Shown: positions 33,859-41,546 of the stretch, one piece after another
Numbering within the stretch: the first letter of the stretch is position 1
Layout: every line of letters begins with the position of its first letter
DNA from: OFTM10 sp964196195
Lineage (GTDB): Bacteria; Actinomycetota; Acidimicrobiia; Acidimicrobiales; Aldehydirespiratoraceae
DNA: 52,172 nt
Reading direction: 5' to 3'
NCBI GenBank assembly: GCA_964196195.1
Contig: CAXMSE010000042.1
Coordinates: 1 to 52,172 of the forward strand
Notes under the pieces: model-generated
The model's database searches: none
The model's input: only the letters and a program-made list of their open reading frames with translations
Told to the model about the DNA's origin: nothing
Made by a program: the position numbers and the translations under genes

Positions 33859-35010
33859 TCACTTCCCCAGTGTTCGGGCGATGCGTTCGGCTGCATCGGC
33901 GACTCGAACGTTTCTGGTGCCGATGTTGATTCGTACGAACCCGGAACCGGCAGCGCCAAAGCTGGTGCCGGGCTCGACGATCACCCCCGCGACGTTGACC
34001 AGCCTGTCCAAGAGTTCGTCGTCAGACAGCTCAAGTGCTCGACAGTCGAGCCACACGAGGAACGAGGCGTCGGGTCGAACCGCGGCGATCTCGGGTACAT
34101 CGACGAGTCCTCTAGTGAGGATCTCCAGATTCGTTTCCAGGTAGCTGGTGAGAGCATCGAGCCACCCCCCACCTTCGGTGTACGCAGTCTGGAGCGCCAC
34201 GGCGCCGAGTGCACTCACTCCGAAGTCGGCATTGACCTTTTGGAGCTCACCCCTGAAGGTCGCCCTCAACCCGTCGTGGGGTATCGCGGTCAACGAGGTG
34301 TGGAGTGTGGCGAGGTTAAAACCCTTGCTCGGGCCGAAACAGACGGCGAAGCGGTCGCTGTCGCTGGTGACGTTTCCATACGTAGTGAAGGTCGCCCAAG
34401 GGAACACCGTCTCACAATGGATCTCGTCGCTGATGACGAGTAGGTCGTGCTCTCGAGCGATGTCGGCGATCTGAGTGAGCTCGTCTGAAGACCACACTCG
34501 TCCGCTCGGGTTGTGCGGACTACACAATACGAACGCCCTGGTATCGGGTTGTGACGCCGCGATTCGTAGTGCACCGAGATCGACCTCGTAACGGCCGTCG
34601 ATGAGCTGCAGCCGGTTTTCGACGACGTGTAGGTGATTGTTGCGAACCGCATCGACGATCGGCCCGAAGGCCGGCATCTGCACGATGACCCCATCGCCCG
34701 GTTGCAGCGCGCCGCGAAGCAGGTGAGCGATCGAGGGCATGACACCCGAACACGTCGTTACCCATTCTGGGTCGAGCATCCATCTCCGGCGAGCGGCAGT
34801 CCACTCGCAGATGGCACGCAGCAAGGCCGGAGGGGTGTCGGTGTATCCGAACACTCCGTGATCGACTCGCCGACGCAGGGCGTCGACGATCGCCGGAGCG
34901 GTACGCAGGTCCATGTCTGCGATTCCCATCGGCAGCTGATCCGCGCTCGCAGCTTCCCACTTCATCGAGCTCGTGCCTCGACGATCGATCTCGGCGTCGA
35001 AGTCGCTCAT
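33859..35010 (-). CDS. MalY/PatB-type aminotransferase (cystathionine beta-lyase-like)
   Basis: This 383-aa fold-type I PLP enzyme of the MalY/PatB group cleaves C-S bonds of cystathionine/cysteine conjugates or acts as a regulator. Motifs are RRGTSSMKWE at the start, IADMDLRTAPAI, VFGYTDTP, LCSPHNPSGRVW (162-173), VISDEIHCE (192-200) and the PLP lysine Lys229 in FGPSKGFNLATLHTS. TATTCT lies 6 nt before the ATG, so it is leaderless. Codon use is somewhat less G/C-biased than in the neighbours, which may hint at later acquisition. It stands alone between low-information spacers (33647-33858 and 35011-35227, where I see no gene). Confidence 0.92.
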   Translation of the reverse strand: MSDFDAEIDRRGTSSMKWEAASADQLPMGIADMDLRTAPAIVDALRRRVDHGVFGYTDTPPALLRAICEWTAARRRWMLDPEWVTTCSGVMPSIAHLLRGALQPGDGVIVQMPAFGPIVDAVRNNHLHVVENRLQLIDGRYEVDLGALRIAASQPDTRAFVLCSPHNPSGRVWSSDELTQIADIAREHDLLVISDEIHCETVFPWATFTTYGNVTSDSDRFAVCFGPSKGFNLATLHTSLTAIPHDGLRATFRGELQKVNADFGVSALGAVALQTAYTEGGGWLDALTSYLETNLEILTRGLVDVPEIAAVRPDASFLVWLDCRALELSDDELLDRLVNVAGVIVEPGTSFGAAGSGFVRINIGTRNVRVADAAERIARTLGK

Positions 35011-35227
35011 TCCTCGAGAATACGATGACGCCTGTCAAAAGCGCCATCGGCGCCTGGGCTACGCATGGTTGCCGACGCCGGCATTACGCGGTCGTTGCTA
35101 GAGCAGAGCTGCTACGCGCTTGCGACTGGCCTGGACGAACTCGACCGGGGAATGCGGGGCGACTAGAAGCGCCCGAATTCCCTGAAGCCGTTTTGGTCGC
35201 TCCAACTCCCCCGATTACACTGTGCGT

Positions 35228-36094
35228 ATGTTGCGGCTTCCTCGGAAGCGTCGCGCCGGCACCAAAAGCCAACGAGAGCTTCCCTCGCCTCCACCCCCGA
35301 CCGGTCGAGACTCGACCGACGATCCTTGGGCGTGGCCGGCTTCATTCAACAATCATTCCCTGATGCTGCACGTCGGTAACAGCAAGCCGGTCACCGGCGA
35401 TATCAGGCACCAGGAGGTCTTGCGGCGCGCCGCGGGGCCGCTCGGTCCCCTCGGTCCGAGCTCAGACCGCCGGCACCTAGTCGTTCATCTCGAACGTGAC
35501 CCCGGCAGCCGGCGTAACCCCGGCGATGTGAGGGTTTCTCTCAACGGACAGACAGTCGGTCACGTCCCGGCCGCGCGTCTCGATGAGTACAACCCACTCC
35601 TCGACTGGGCAGCCGCGGTGGGCTACGAGGTCTTGTGCCGAGCCCATCTCGTGGGGGGCCACCCAGACAGTGACGGCGCGCCGGCGACCCTCGGGATCTA
35701 TCTCAATCACAGCTCACCGCCCGTGGTGCAGTTCCACGGATACCCGCCGTCGCTGACCGACCCCCAGCCCAGTTGGTGGGGAGACTGGATCGACATCGAA
35801 ATCATGGGAGAAGAGCATCACCAGGACTTCCTCGCCCAGCACCAGTTCCGGATGAACGTCGCAGGTCTCGTCCTCGGCGAGCACGGCCGACTCCATGTCG
35901 AGGTAGAAGCGACCCGAGTAGGCCACCTCACTTCGGAGATGAGCGCGCGCTACCGCCCGGGCGTGGCCCGGCAGTTGGCCGCTGGACAAGCCGTCACGGT
36001 CTTCTGCAAGGTGAAGCCCGGTGCTCACAAGCTCGAAGTGAGCGTGAAGCTCCCGAGAAACGACGCCCTCACCGCTTGGGAAACGAGCGTCTGA
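35228..36094 (+). CDS. Protein with a HIRAN-like domain
   Basis: This is a 288-aa soluble protein. Residues about 84-160 (VVHLERDPGSRRNPGDVRVS, then VGHVPAARLDEYNPLL) resemble the HIRAN pattern, in which a conserved R-E-P-x-N-P stretch precedes VxVxxxGxxVGYLPRxxAxxYxPLL. That domain binds DNA 3' ends in helicases such as HLTF. No helicase or nuclease is fused here. The C-terminal half (about 165-288) has no recognised motif. The ATG at 35228 is preferred to GTG 35222, because a TACACT -10 ends exactly 7 bases upstream and overlaps the GTG context. The domain assignment is tentative. Confidence 0.7.
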   Translation: MLRLPRKRRAGTKSQRELPSPPPPTGRDSTDDPWAWPASFNNHSLMLHVGNSKPVTGDIRHQEVLRRAAGPLGPLGPSSDRRHLVVHLERDPGSRRNPGDVRVSLNGQTVGHVPAARLDEYNPLLDWAAAVGYEVLCRAHLVGGHPDSDGAPATLGIYLNHSSPPVVQFHGYPPSLTDPQPSWWGDWIDIEIMGEEHHQDFLAQHQFRMNVAGLVLGEHGRLHVEVEATRVGHLTSEMSARYRPGVARQLAAGQAVTVFCKVKPGAHKLEVSVKLPRNDALTAWETSV

Positions 36095-36120
36095 AGCCGC
36101 CGTCAGCGGGCTCGGCGGCT
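36095..36120. terminator. Hairpin between convergent genes
   Basis: This is an 8-bp perfect stem AGCCGCCG/CGGCGGCT (36095-36102 with 36113-36120) with a 10-nt loop. It occupies nearly all of the space between the stop codons of the two convergent genes. It lacks a T-tract, so terminator function is only suggested by its position. Confidence 0.45.
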
Positions 36121-36541
36121 AGAAGGACGTGACCTCATCTGTCGTCGTCTGTTGGCGGAGCTGGAACAAGCCGACCGCTATCACGACAGCCGCTATGTAG
36201 GAGGTGATCTCGTAGAACTCCCCCGACTGGCTGAACTCGTTGGTCAGGCCGTTGAAGAGCTCCATCACCGTAAAGGTGATGATCACGATTCCGGCTGCGT
36301 TGACGGTGCCCGGGTAGAGCCCGTTCCACGCCGACTCCGTCCCTCCGTTACGCACGATCACCGCCATCAGCATCACCAGCGAGACGGGCGCTGAGACGAT
36401 GAGCACAGTGGCGAAATACTCCTCCTGGATTCGATTCCCGATGAAGAAATCGACGAAGAGAATCCACGCCGCGCCGGCCGCGATTATCCATTCCCCCGTC
36501 GACAAATTGTTGAAGACTTCCCCTGGCTGTGTGTCGCTCAT
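36119..36541 (-). CDS. Four-helix membrane protein of unknown function
   Basis: This is a 140-aa protein with an N-terminal polar stretch (SDTQPGEVFNNLSTG) and four hydrophobic segments: IIAAGAAWILFVDFFIG, ATVLIVSAPVSLVMLMAVIV, VNAAGIVIITFTVMELF and ITSYIAAVVIAVGLFQL. A polar tail follows. The ATG at 36541 is the first Met giving a conventional soluble N-terminus; the only upstream option is a TTG. I do not recognise the family. It is followed upstream on the same strand by the cNMP-binding protein gene, 71 bp away. Confidence 0.75.
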   Translation of the reverse strand: MSDTQPGEVFNNLSTGEWIIAAGAAWILFVDFFIGNRIQEEYFATVLIVSAPVSLVMLMAVIVRNGGTESAWNGLYPGTVNAAGIVIITFTVMELFNGLTNEFSQSGEFYEITSYIAAVVIAVGLFQLRQQTTTDEVTSF

Positions 36542-36612
36542 CCTTGCAAACCCCCATTGAACGTTGATATCGAGATAGTAGGGCGCCTTCAACGGTGCGG
36601 CCAGCGATGGGG

Positions 36613-37257
36613 TCAGACGGTCACCGAGGCTCTCTCCGCGGGGACCATCCGGCCCACTGCACGATCACTGATCGCGGCGGCGATCGCTGGTGCGACCTCG
36701 ATCAGGGTCAGCATCTCGGTACGGCGCAGCACCCTGAGCCGGCATGGCTCAACCGCGTGGACACTCGCGGCGAGCCGCGCACCGTCGGTCTTCGGCGCTG
36801 CCTCGTGGAGCATGGTGATCTCGCCGAAGTAGTCGCCCGGCCCGAGGATCGCAGTGGGCACCCCCAGCTCCTCATGTTCTGCATGGGGCGAGGTGATGGC
36901 CACCCGGCCCTCTTCGATCAGGAAGAATCCCTCGGCTCGCGTGCCTTGACGAAGAATCACCCGACCCTCGGCCGCGATTCGCTGACGACCAAGAGAATGA
37001 AGCCTCCGAGCTATCTTTCGACTCACGGGCCCGGTGAGGTCGGCCCACCATCGAGGTCCGGGGTTTCGGCGAGCGGTGACTGCAGCGAGGAGTCGGTCCT
37101 TCATCCTGCGCACGGGCCGAGACTGACATCGGCCCGCCATGGCCCAACCCGCTTCAACAGAACCCGAACGACTCCGAGCGACGCGGTCCCAACCGGTGAG
37201 GTCGCGGCTCATGATGTCCCGCTCGATGGCCCCCCAAGTGTGTAGCGAGTACTGCAT
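36613..37257 (-). CDS. Cyclic-nucleotide-binding (CRP-like sensor) domain protein without HTH
   Basis: This protein of up to 214 aa has a cNMP-binding jelly roll at about 82-195: RVILRQGTRAEGFFLIEEGRVAI, then LGPGDYFGEITML, matching the phosphate-binding cassette pattern FGEI(A/T)L. No helix-turn-helix follows, since the chain ends about 20 residues after the domain, so it is not a CRP-type transcription factor. The N-terminal 60 residues are basic. The start is uncertain: ATG 37257 has an AGGGGA 8 nt upstream, and ATG 37212, 37140 and 37104 are in frame. A stand-alone sensor, perhaps acting through the adjacent membrane protein, is an inference. Confidence 0.8.
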   Translation of the reverse strand: MQYSLHTWGAIERDIMSRDLTGWDRVARSRSGSVEAGWAMAGRCQSRPVRRMKDRLLAAVTARRNPGPRWWADLTGPVSRKIARRLHSLGRQRIAAEGRVILRQGTRAEGFFLIEEGRVAITSPHAEHEELGVPTAILGPGDYFGEITMLHEAAPKTDGARLAASVHAVEPCRLRVLRRTEMLTLIEVAPAIAAAISDRAVGRMVPAERASVTV

Positions 37258-37399
37258 CTCGATCTTCCCCTGCCCACGGACCTGTCCCTCGCGATCCGGC
37301 GTTGAGTCATCGTCGACGCGATCGGCGGATAGTTCTGTGACGTGGCACTCATATGGGCTGTGACATCCGTCTCGACGGATCGCGTTCTACCATCGAGGT

Positions 37400-38158
37400 G
37401 TGCAACCCCGTCAGCTCGTCGCCGTCCTCGTCGCCTTCATCGTGATCCTGGGCGCGGCTGTCTTCGTCGTTTCCTGGAGCAGCGGCGACGACGATGCCGA
37501 CACGGTCGCGGTCACGAGCACCTCCTCCACCAGTTCCACCAGCACCACTTCCACCAGCACGTCCACCACAACTACCAGCATCCCCACCAACTGCACCCTC
37601 GATACCGGGTCCGAGTCCGCCAGTGCCGACGAAGCTGCAGCCGACGACACCACCGGGGCCGACCCTGCCGATGCCGACTCGACCGACCAACCAGTAGTGC
37701 CGTCACTGGGCACCAACTCTTCGATCAGTACCGTCGGGCTCGACACCGTGCACTTCGGGATGACCGTGTTCCAGGCCGAACAGGCCGCTGGCACCCCGAT
37801 GATTCCCTGCGAGCCGGTCAGCGAGTGCTACCGAGTCACTCCGGTCGATGCTCCCGAAGGAGTCAGCTTCGTCGTGCACGAGGGCACCATCGAACGCGTT
37901 GACATTGCTTCTGGCCCGATCACCACACGGTCCGGGATCGGTATCGGCACCGACGAGAGCCAGATCATCCAGCTGTTCGGTGATCAGATCGAGCGAACGC
38001 CGATCGACGACGCCACCACCGACCTCGTGTTCATCCCCGCCGACGAGTCCGACGCCGAGTTCCGGGTGATCTTCACGATCACCGACGGGGTCGTGCAGAC
38101 CTTCCGGTCCGGCCGAGTGCCCCTCGTACTCGACGCTATGCCGTGCGAGGCCGCCTGA
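37400..38158 (+). CDS. Membrane-anchored secreted protein with Ser/Thr linker
   Basis: This 252-aa protein has a membrane anchor or uncleaved signal (LVAVLVAFIVILGAAVFVVSW, about 6-26). A Ser/Thr-only linker (about 39-62) and an acidic Ala/Asp stretch follow. The globular domain (about 105-252) has cysteines in IPCEPVSECYR and at AMPCEAA. The segment TVGLDTVHFGMTVFQAEQAAG resembles the start of small extracytoplasmic BamE/SmpA-like or PepSY-type folds, but the match is weak and I assign no function. The GTG start has TACCAT exactly 6 nt upstream. The Thr-rich linker may be O-mannosylated in an actinobacterium. Confidence 0.75.
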   Translation: MQPRQLVAVLVAFIVILGAAVFVVSWSSGDDDADTVAVTSTSSTSSTSTTSTSTSTTTTSIPTNCTLDTGSESASADEAAADDTTGADPADADSTDQPVVPSLGTNSSISTVGLDTVHFGMTVFQAEQAAGTPMIPCEPVSECYRVTPVDAPEGVSFVVHEGTIERVDIASGPITTRSGIGIGTDESQIIQLFGDQIERTPIDDATTDLVFIPADESDAEFRVIFTITDGVVQTFRSGRVPLVLDAMPCEAA

Positions 38159-38161
38159 TCA

Positions 38162-38707
38162 TCACCCCGCGGTGAAGCCGGCGGGCAACTCATCGAGATA
38201 TTCGCGACACTCGACAACCACCGAGCCGAGACCGGCCGGGGTGCTGCTGAGGGTGTCGAGATCGAGTTCGGTCACCAGATCCACATCGTCGGCGCGTAAC
38301 ACGTCGTCGGCGAAAGAGAATTCGAGGATGCGTTCGAGCGCCGCCTCATAGAGCACCGGCTCCTCACCCACCGCTTCGATCTCGACACCGAAGTACGGAG
38401 CTCCGAGAAAGGCCTGCACATAGGCCTCGACCCGGGTGTCGGTGAGGGGATCGGTGCCGACGCCGATGGCGAGGATCTCTCCCGCCCCTGGCGCGTAACA
38501 ATCGAATCCGAGTGAGTACTGGACGTCTCCCACCGTGAGCAGCCCAACCGAGCCGGGATCCACGGCGGCGAGTTCGGGGATGGACTCCACCACCTCGATC
38601 GTGGCGGGCACAGTCGCTCCGGTCTCGTCTCTTCGATTCGGGGTGTCTTGCACTGAGCACGCAGAGCCCACGACGATCAAAGCCAGGACGGGTGCGATGA
38701 GCCTCAC
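38162..38707 (-). CDS. Lipoprotein of unknown function
   Basis: This 181-aa product starts with a basic residue, a hydrophobic run and VVGSAC, a lipoprotein signal with lipidated Cys at about residue 17. The GTG at 38707 is chosen over ATG 38770 because the latter lies inside the terminator hairpin at 38741-38773 and would give an overlong signal sequence. The mature part is acidic, with cysteines in FDCYAPG and VVECREYL that could form a disulphide. No family is recognised. It is convergent with the secreted protein at 37400. Confidence 0.7.
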   Translation of the reverse strand: MRLIAPVLALIVVGSACSVQDTPNRRDETGATVPATIEVVESIPELAAVDPGSVGLLTVGDVQYSLGFDCYAPGAGEILAIGVGTDPLTDTRVEAYVQAFLGAPYFGVEIEAVGEEPVLYEAALERILEFSFADDVLRADDVDLVTELDLDTLSSTPAGLGSVVVECREYLDELPAGFTAG

Positions 38708-38730
38708 CCCACCAGCCAACCAGAAGAGGG

Positions 38731-38773
38731 ACCAAAAACTGGAACGGACCGCCTTTGGGGAGCGGTCCATTCC
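38731..38773 (-). terminator. Rho-independent terminator of the sigma/anti-sigma/MscS operon
   Basis: On the minus strand a 12-bp stem (38773-38762 with 38752-38741, one G-T pair, 9-nt loop) is followed directly by AGTTTTT. It lies downstream of the MscS-like gene and upstream of the lipoprotein gene, so it separates the two transcription units. Confidence 0.85.
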
Positions 38774-38942
38774 GTCATCGTGCCGATCGGGAGTCCAGTC
38801 CGATTGGTGATCTGTGCCTCTGGGAGAGGCAGGCCGCTGGGTGGGTGTGCCCGGTCAATGTTGGCGGCGTTACCTGTACAACGCACGAGAAGGCCGCTAG
38901 TCGCGCGATTTCTCGTGATTTCTCGACAATGGGCCGCTTGGC

Positions 38943-39665
38943 CTATTCGCCGTGATCAACCCTCAGGTCGCCCTGGGTCAGCCGGGTGTTGGGCACATGC
39001 ACCGATGCGCCGTCATCGACGGCTATCTCCACCGAAGCGGGATGCAGCGCCACGATTCGTCCTGAGACGGAGTCGACGTTGATCACATCGCCCACCCGCA
39101 CCAGACGATGCAGATAGCGGCCGGCCGCGAGCTCGCCGCCGAGCTCTCGACCACCGAGTCCCACGAGAAGAGCAAAGGCACCGGCGATACCGAAAGCCAC
39201 GGCGGCCACGACCAGGCTCAGAACCGTGGTCTCCACTCCGAGCTGACTCAGCGCCAGCACCCCGGCGATCACGTAGACGATGGTTCGGGCCGCGCTGCCT
39301 ACCTGGGCACGAATGCGCGCGCTGGAACCAGCAAAAGCAGTGTTGACCATCCCGCCGACCGCGAACGCGATCGCACGACCGGCGATGAGAATCAGCCCCG
39401 CGGCGAGAATCCGGGGACTCTTGCGAAGCACTTCCGCAGGGATCGGCTCCAGAGTGTCCGGGTTGGTGAAACCAATGGCGACAACCACCCCGAGCGAGGT
39501 GAAGAACAAGAAGAGGAACGTGGCTGTGGCGCGCGCCGCGTCGAGAGCTTCTTGCCGGTCGCGACGCTCGTTCAAGATGATGCGACGCACGAGCGAGGCA
39601 CCCACCACACCCGAGAGCAGGCCGACCAGGATGGCGCCGGTTGCGTAGATCCAGGGATCAATCAT
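38943..39665 (-). CDS. MscS-like mechanosensitive channel protein
   Basis: This is a 240-aa membrane protein with about four hydrophobic helices. The pore-lining helix is seen as LVVAAVAFGIAGAFALLVGLG (about 150-172), followed by a short MscS-type beta domain (GDVINVDSVSGRIVALHPASVEI, then VHVPNTRL). The large C-terminal alpha/beta vestibule of full MscS is missing. Such channels release solutes under hypo-osmotic shock. The ATG overlaps the anti-sigma stop (ATGA, 39662-39665), making it the last gene of a sigma-controlled operon and a likely effector of the stress response. Confidence 0.86.
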   Translation of the reverse strand: MIDPWIYATGAILVGLLSGVVGASLVRRIILNERRDRQEALDAARATATFLFLFFTSLGVVVAIGFTNPDTLEPIPAEVLRKSPRILAAGLILIAGRAIAFAVGGMVNTAFAGSSARIRAQVGSAARTIVYVIAGVLALSQLGVETTVLSLVVAAVAFGIAGAFALLVGLGGRELGGELAAGRYLHRLVRVGDVINVDSVSGRIVALHPASVEIAVDDGASVHVPNTRLTQGDLRVDHGE

Positions 39666-40063
39666 CGTGTTCCTCCATCGATCTCATCGGCTGAGCCCGA
39701 ACCGTCGTGAGGGATGTCACCGTCAGTAGCGGGGCCCCCGATCGCTTCGTCGGCCGGGTCGAGAACCGTGCGGGCCACATCCCAACCGATGGTAAAGAGA
39801 TCGAGGAAGGAACCGATCGCGGCCTCGTTGCGCAGGCGGTCGTCGACACCGACCTGGGTCCGCGCGGTGAGATCGTCGGGCGGAGCGGTCGCCAACTGGA
39901 GATCGGCAATAATCGCCTCGTCGAGTTCGGTGAGTTCCTCGAGAGCATCGTGGCAGTGCTCGCACTCAGCGACATGGCGCTCGGTCCGACGAGTGGAGCG
40001 GCGCGAGGCACCGATGTCGAGCCACAGCTGCAGCTGCTTACGGGAAGGATGTCGGTGGATCAT
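39662..40063 (-). CDS. Zinc-binding anti-sigma factor (ZAS type)
   Basis: This 133-aa protein carries the HxxxCxxC zinc anti-sigma motif (His30, Cys34, Cys37 in ERHVAECEHC), which in family members binds zinc and often senses redox state. There is no transmembrane segment, so it is a soluble anti-sigma. The C-terminal half is acidic and disordered. The ATG at 40063 is favoured over GTG 40069: it has AAGGAG 5 nt upstream and an ATGA overlap with the sigma gene, whereas the GTG overlaps the ribosome site. It should hold the sigma factor encoded just upstream inactive. Confidence 0.9.
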   Translation of the reverse strand: MIHRHPSRKQLQLWLDIGASRRSTRRTERHVAECEHCHDALEELTELDEAIIADLQLATAPPDDLTARTQVGVDDRLRNEAAIGSFLDLFTIGWDVARTVLDPADEAIGGPATDGDIPHDGSGSADEIDGGTR

Positions 40064-40590
40064 CGCCACTCCTTCAGGGCATTCTTCAGCGCCTTGCGGG
40101 CACGAAAGAGTCGGGTCTTCACTGTTGGAAGGGGAAGTTCTAGGGTGGCGGCGATCTCTTCGTAGGAGAGTCCGTCCACCTCCTTCAAGATGATCAGGGC
40201 GCGGGCGTCCTCGTCGAGATGGCGCATGGCCTCCCAGAGTTCCGCGAGCTGAGCCCGGCCTTCCACGGTTCGCGGTGTCTCAATGCCGCCCGGGGCTTCG
40301 GGAAGAGTGTCCGGGCCGTGGAGGTCTTCGCGGCGGGTCCGGAGGAGGGAAATCGCGGAGTTTCGCGCCACCTTCAGCAACCAGGCCCTGGGGATTTCCT
40401 TGCCGGCGGCCACCGGCGATCGACGCCAGGCCGTGAGCATCGTCTCCTGAACCACATCGTCGGCGAGCGACGGGTCGCGCACGACCGAGAGCGCAACTCG
40501 GTATACGGCCGCGGCGTGACGATCGACGACATCGCGCAACTCCTCTTCGCTGGGGAGAACACGATCCTCGTCGTGGTTGGCGAGAGACAT
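40060..40590 (-). CDS. ECF-type RNA polymerase sigma factor
   Basis: This is a 176-aa group IV sigma factor. Region 2 (about 17-60) contains VYRVALSVVRDPSLADDVVQETMLTAWRR, and region 4 (about 120-170) contains LKEVDGLSYEEIAATLELPLPTVKTRLFRARKALK with its helix-turn-helix. It is followed without gap by a zinc anti-sigma gene and a MscS-like gene, so it likely controls an envelope or osmotic stress regulon that includes its own operon. Upstream of the ATG is TTGACATAGAG rather than an obvious GGAAC-type ECF promoter, so autoregulation is not certain. Confidence 0.95.
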   Translation of the reverse strand: MSLANHDEDRVLPSEEELRDVVDRHAAAVYRVALSVVRDPSLADDVVQETMLTAWRRSPVAAGKEIPRAWLLKVARNSAISLLRTRREDLHGPDTLPEAPGGIETPRTVEGRAQLAELWEAMRHLDEDARALIILKEVDGLSYEEIAATLELPLPTVKTRLFRARKALKNALKEWR

Positions 40591-40680
40591 GGATTCTCTA
40601 TGTCAATCGGCCCCGACCACGACCCATTGAGCTTCCGGGTGGACCCACTCTCAGTCGACAGGCCGATAGCGTCGCGTTCC

Positions 40681-41508
40681 GTGGTCTCCAAGCAGGAAAT
40701 GAACAAGCGCCGCGTCTCTGCCCAGCGCACCCAACAGCGCCGCCAGCACACAGTCGTCCGCAAGGATCGACGCAAGCGGCTCATTCTCGGGAGTGTTGTC
40801 GGGTTCCTCGCCGTGGCGATGATGGCCCCTCTCGCGGCCGGCCTCCTCCTCACCGGGTCCGACTCCGACCCCACAACCACCCAGCCGATCGACACCCTGC
40901 CCACCACCACGACACCTCCGAGCCTCGTCGACCCTGACTTTGCCGGAGCCGCCCTCACCGGCTCCACGCCTTGTCCCGTCGTCGATGGCAGCCAGGTTCG
41001 CACCACCCAGTTCGAGACGGCCCCACCCCTGTGCATCGACCCCGGCGTCGCCTACGACATCGCCATCACGCTTGGCGACGACCTCGGCCCCATCGCGATC
41101 ACGATCGACTCGGAGTCCGCTCCCGAAGCGGCCAACATGTTCGTCACCCTCGCCAACTACCGCACCTACGAGAGCACCGTGATCACCCCTGTCTTCCCCG
41201 GCCTCACCATCATCGGCGGCGACGGCAATGCCGGCTTCACGATCGCGGCCACAGAACTCCCGGCCGATGGCGCCTATCCCATTGGTTCGGTGGTGATGTT
41301 CACCAGCATCGATGGATCACTCGAGGGCCAGATCGGCCTCGTCACCAGCGAGGAGGCGGGCGACCTTCTCGCCGAAAACCCGGTTCACCCGATCATCGGG
41401 GAGATCACCGGCGCTCTCGACGCCGCCATCGCTCTCCATGAGGCATCGATCGAAGACCTCAGCATCGCACTACGTGTGTCTGCTCTCACCGTTGCCGAGG
41501 TGCCCTGA
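40681..41508 (+). CDS. Degenerate cyclophilin-like membrane-anchored protein
   Basis: This is a 275-aa protein. A basic N-terminus (KRRVSAQRTQQRRQH) is followed by one membrane helix (about 36-58), a Thr/Pro-rich linker and a domain that aligns with the cyclophilin-type isomerase encoded next door: CPVVDGSQVRTTQFETAPPLCIDP matches CPAADGSSVRTIDFAGPHPVCIDP, and IAITIDSESAPEAANMFVTLANY matches IRVALDTENTPLTVNNFVTLARW. The active-site QFFF segment of cyclophilins is replaced (QIGLVTSEEAG), so isomerase activity is doubtful. The GTG at 40681 is chosen, with TAGCGT 8 nt upstream. Duplicated from its neighbour and probably repurposed. Confidence 0.82.
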   Translation: MVSKQEMNKRRVSAQRTQQRRQHTVVRKDRRKRLILGSVVGFLAVAMMAPLAAGLLLTGSDSDPTTTQPIDTLPTTTTPPSLVDPDFAGAALTGSTPCPVVDGSQVRTTQFETAPPLCIDPGVAYDIAITLGDDLGPIAITIDSESAPEAANMFVTLANYRTYESTVITPVFPGLTIIGGDGNAGFTIAATELPADGAYPIGSVVMFTSIDGSLEGQIGLVTSEEAGDLLAENPVHPIIGEITGALDAAIALHEASIEDLSIALRVSALTVAEVP

Positions 41509-41546
41509 CATGGTGAGCGCGGCGCGGTTGGGTACCGTTGTTCCCC

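Noticed and set aside
35017..35038. TTGACA and TATTCT on the minus strand before the MalY-type gene as a full promoter
   Set aside because: Only 10 bp separate the two hexamers, too short for a normal sigma-70 promoter; only the -10 is accepted.
36595..37245. A plus-strand frame of 216 codons opposite the cNMP-binding protein
   Set aside because: The minus strand carries the recognisable FGEITML cassette; the plus frame is Arg/His/Pro-rich with no motif.
37514..37580. Repeated ACC/AGC units considered as a repeat array
   Set aside because: They encode the Ser/Thr linker of the secreted protein at 37400; low-complexity coding sequence explains them.
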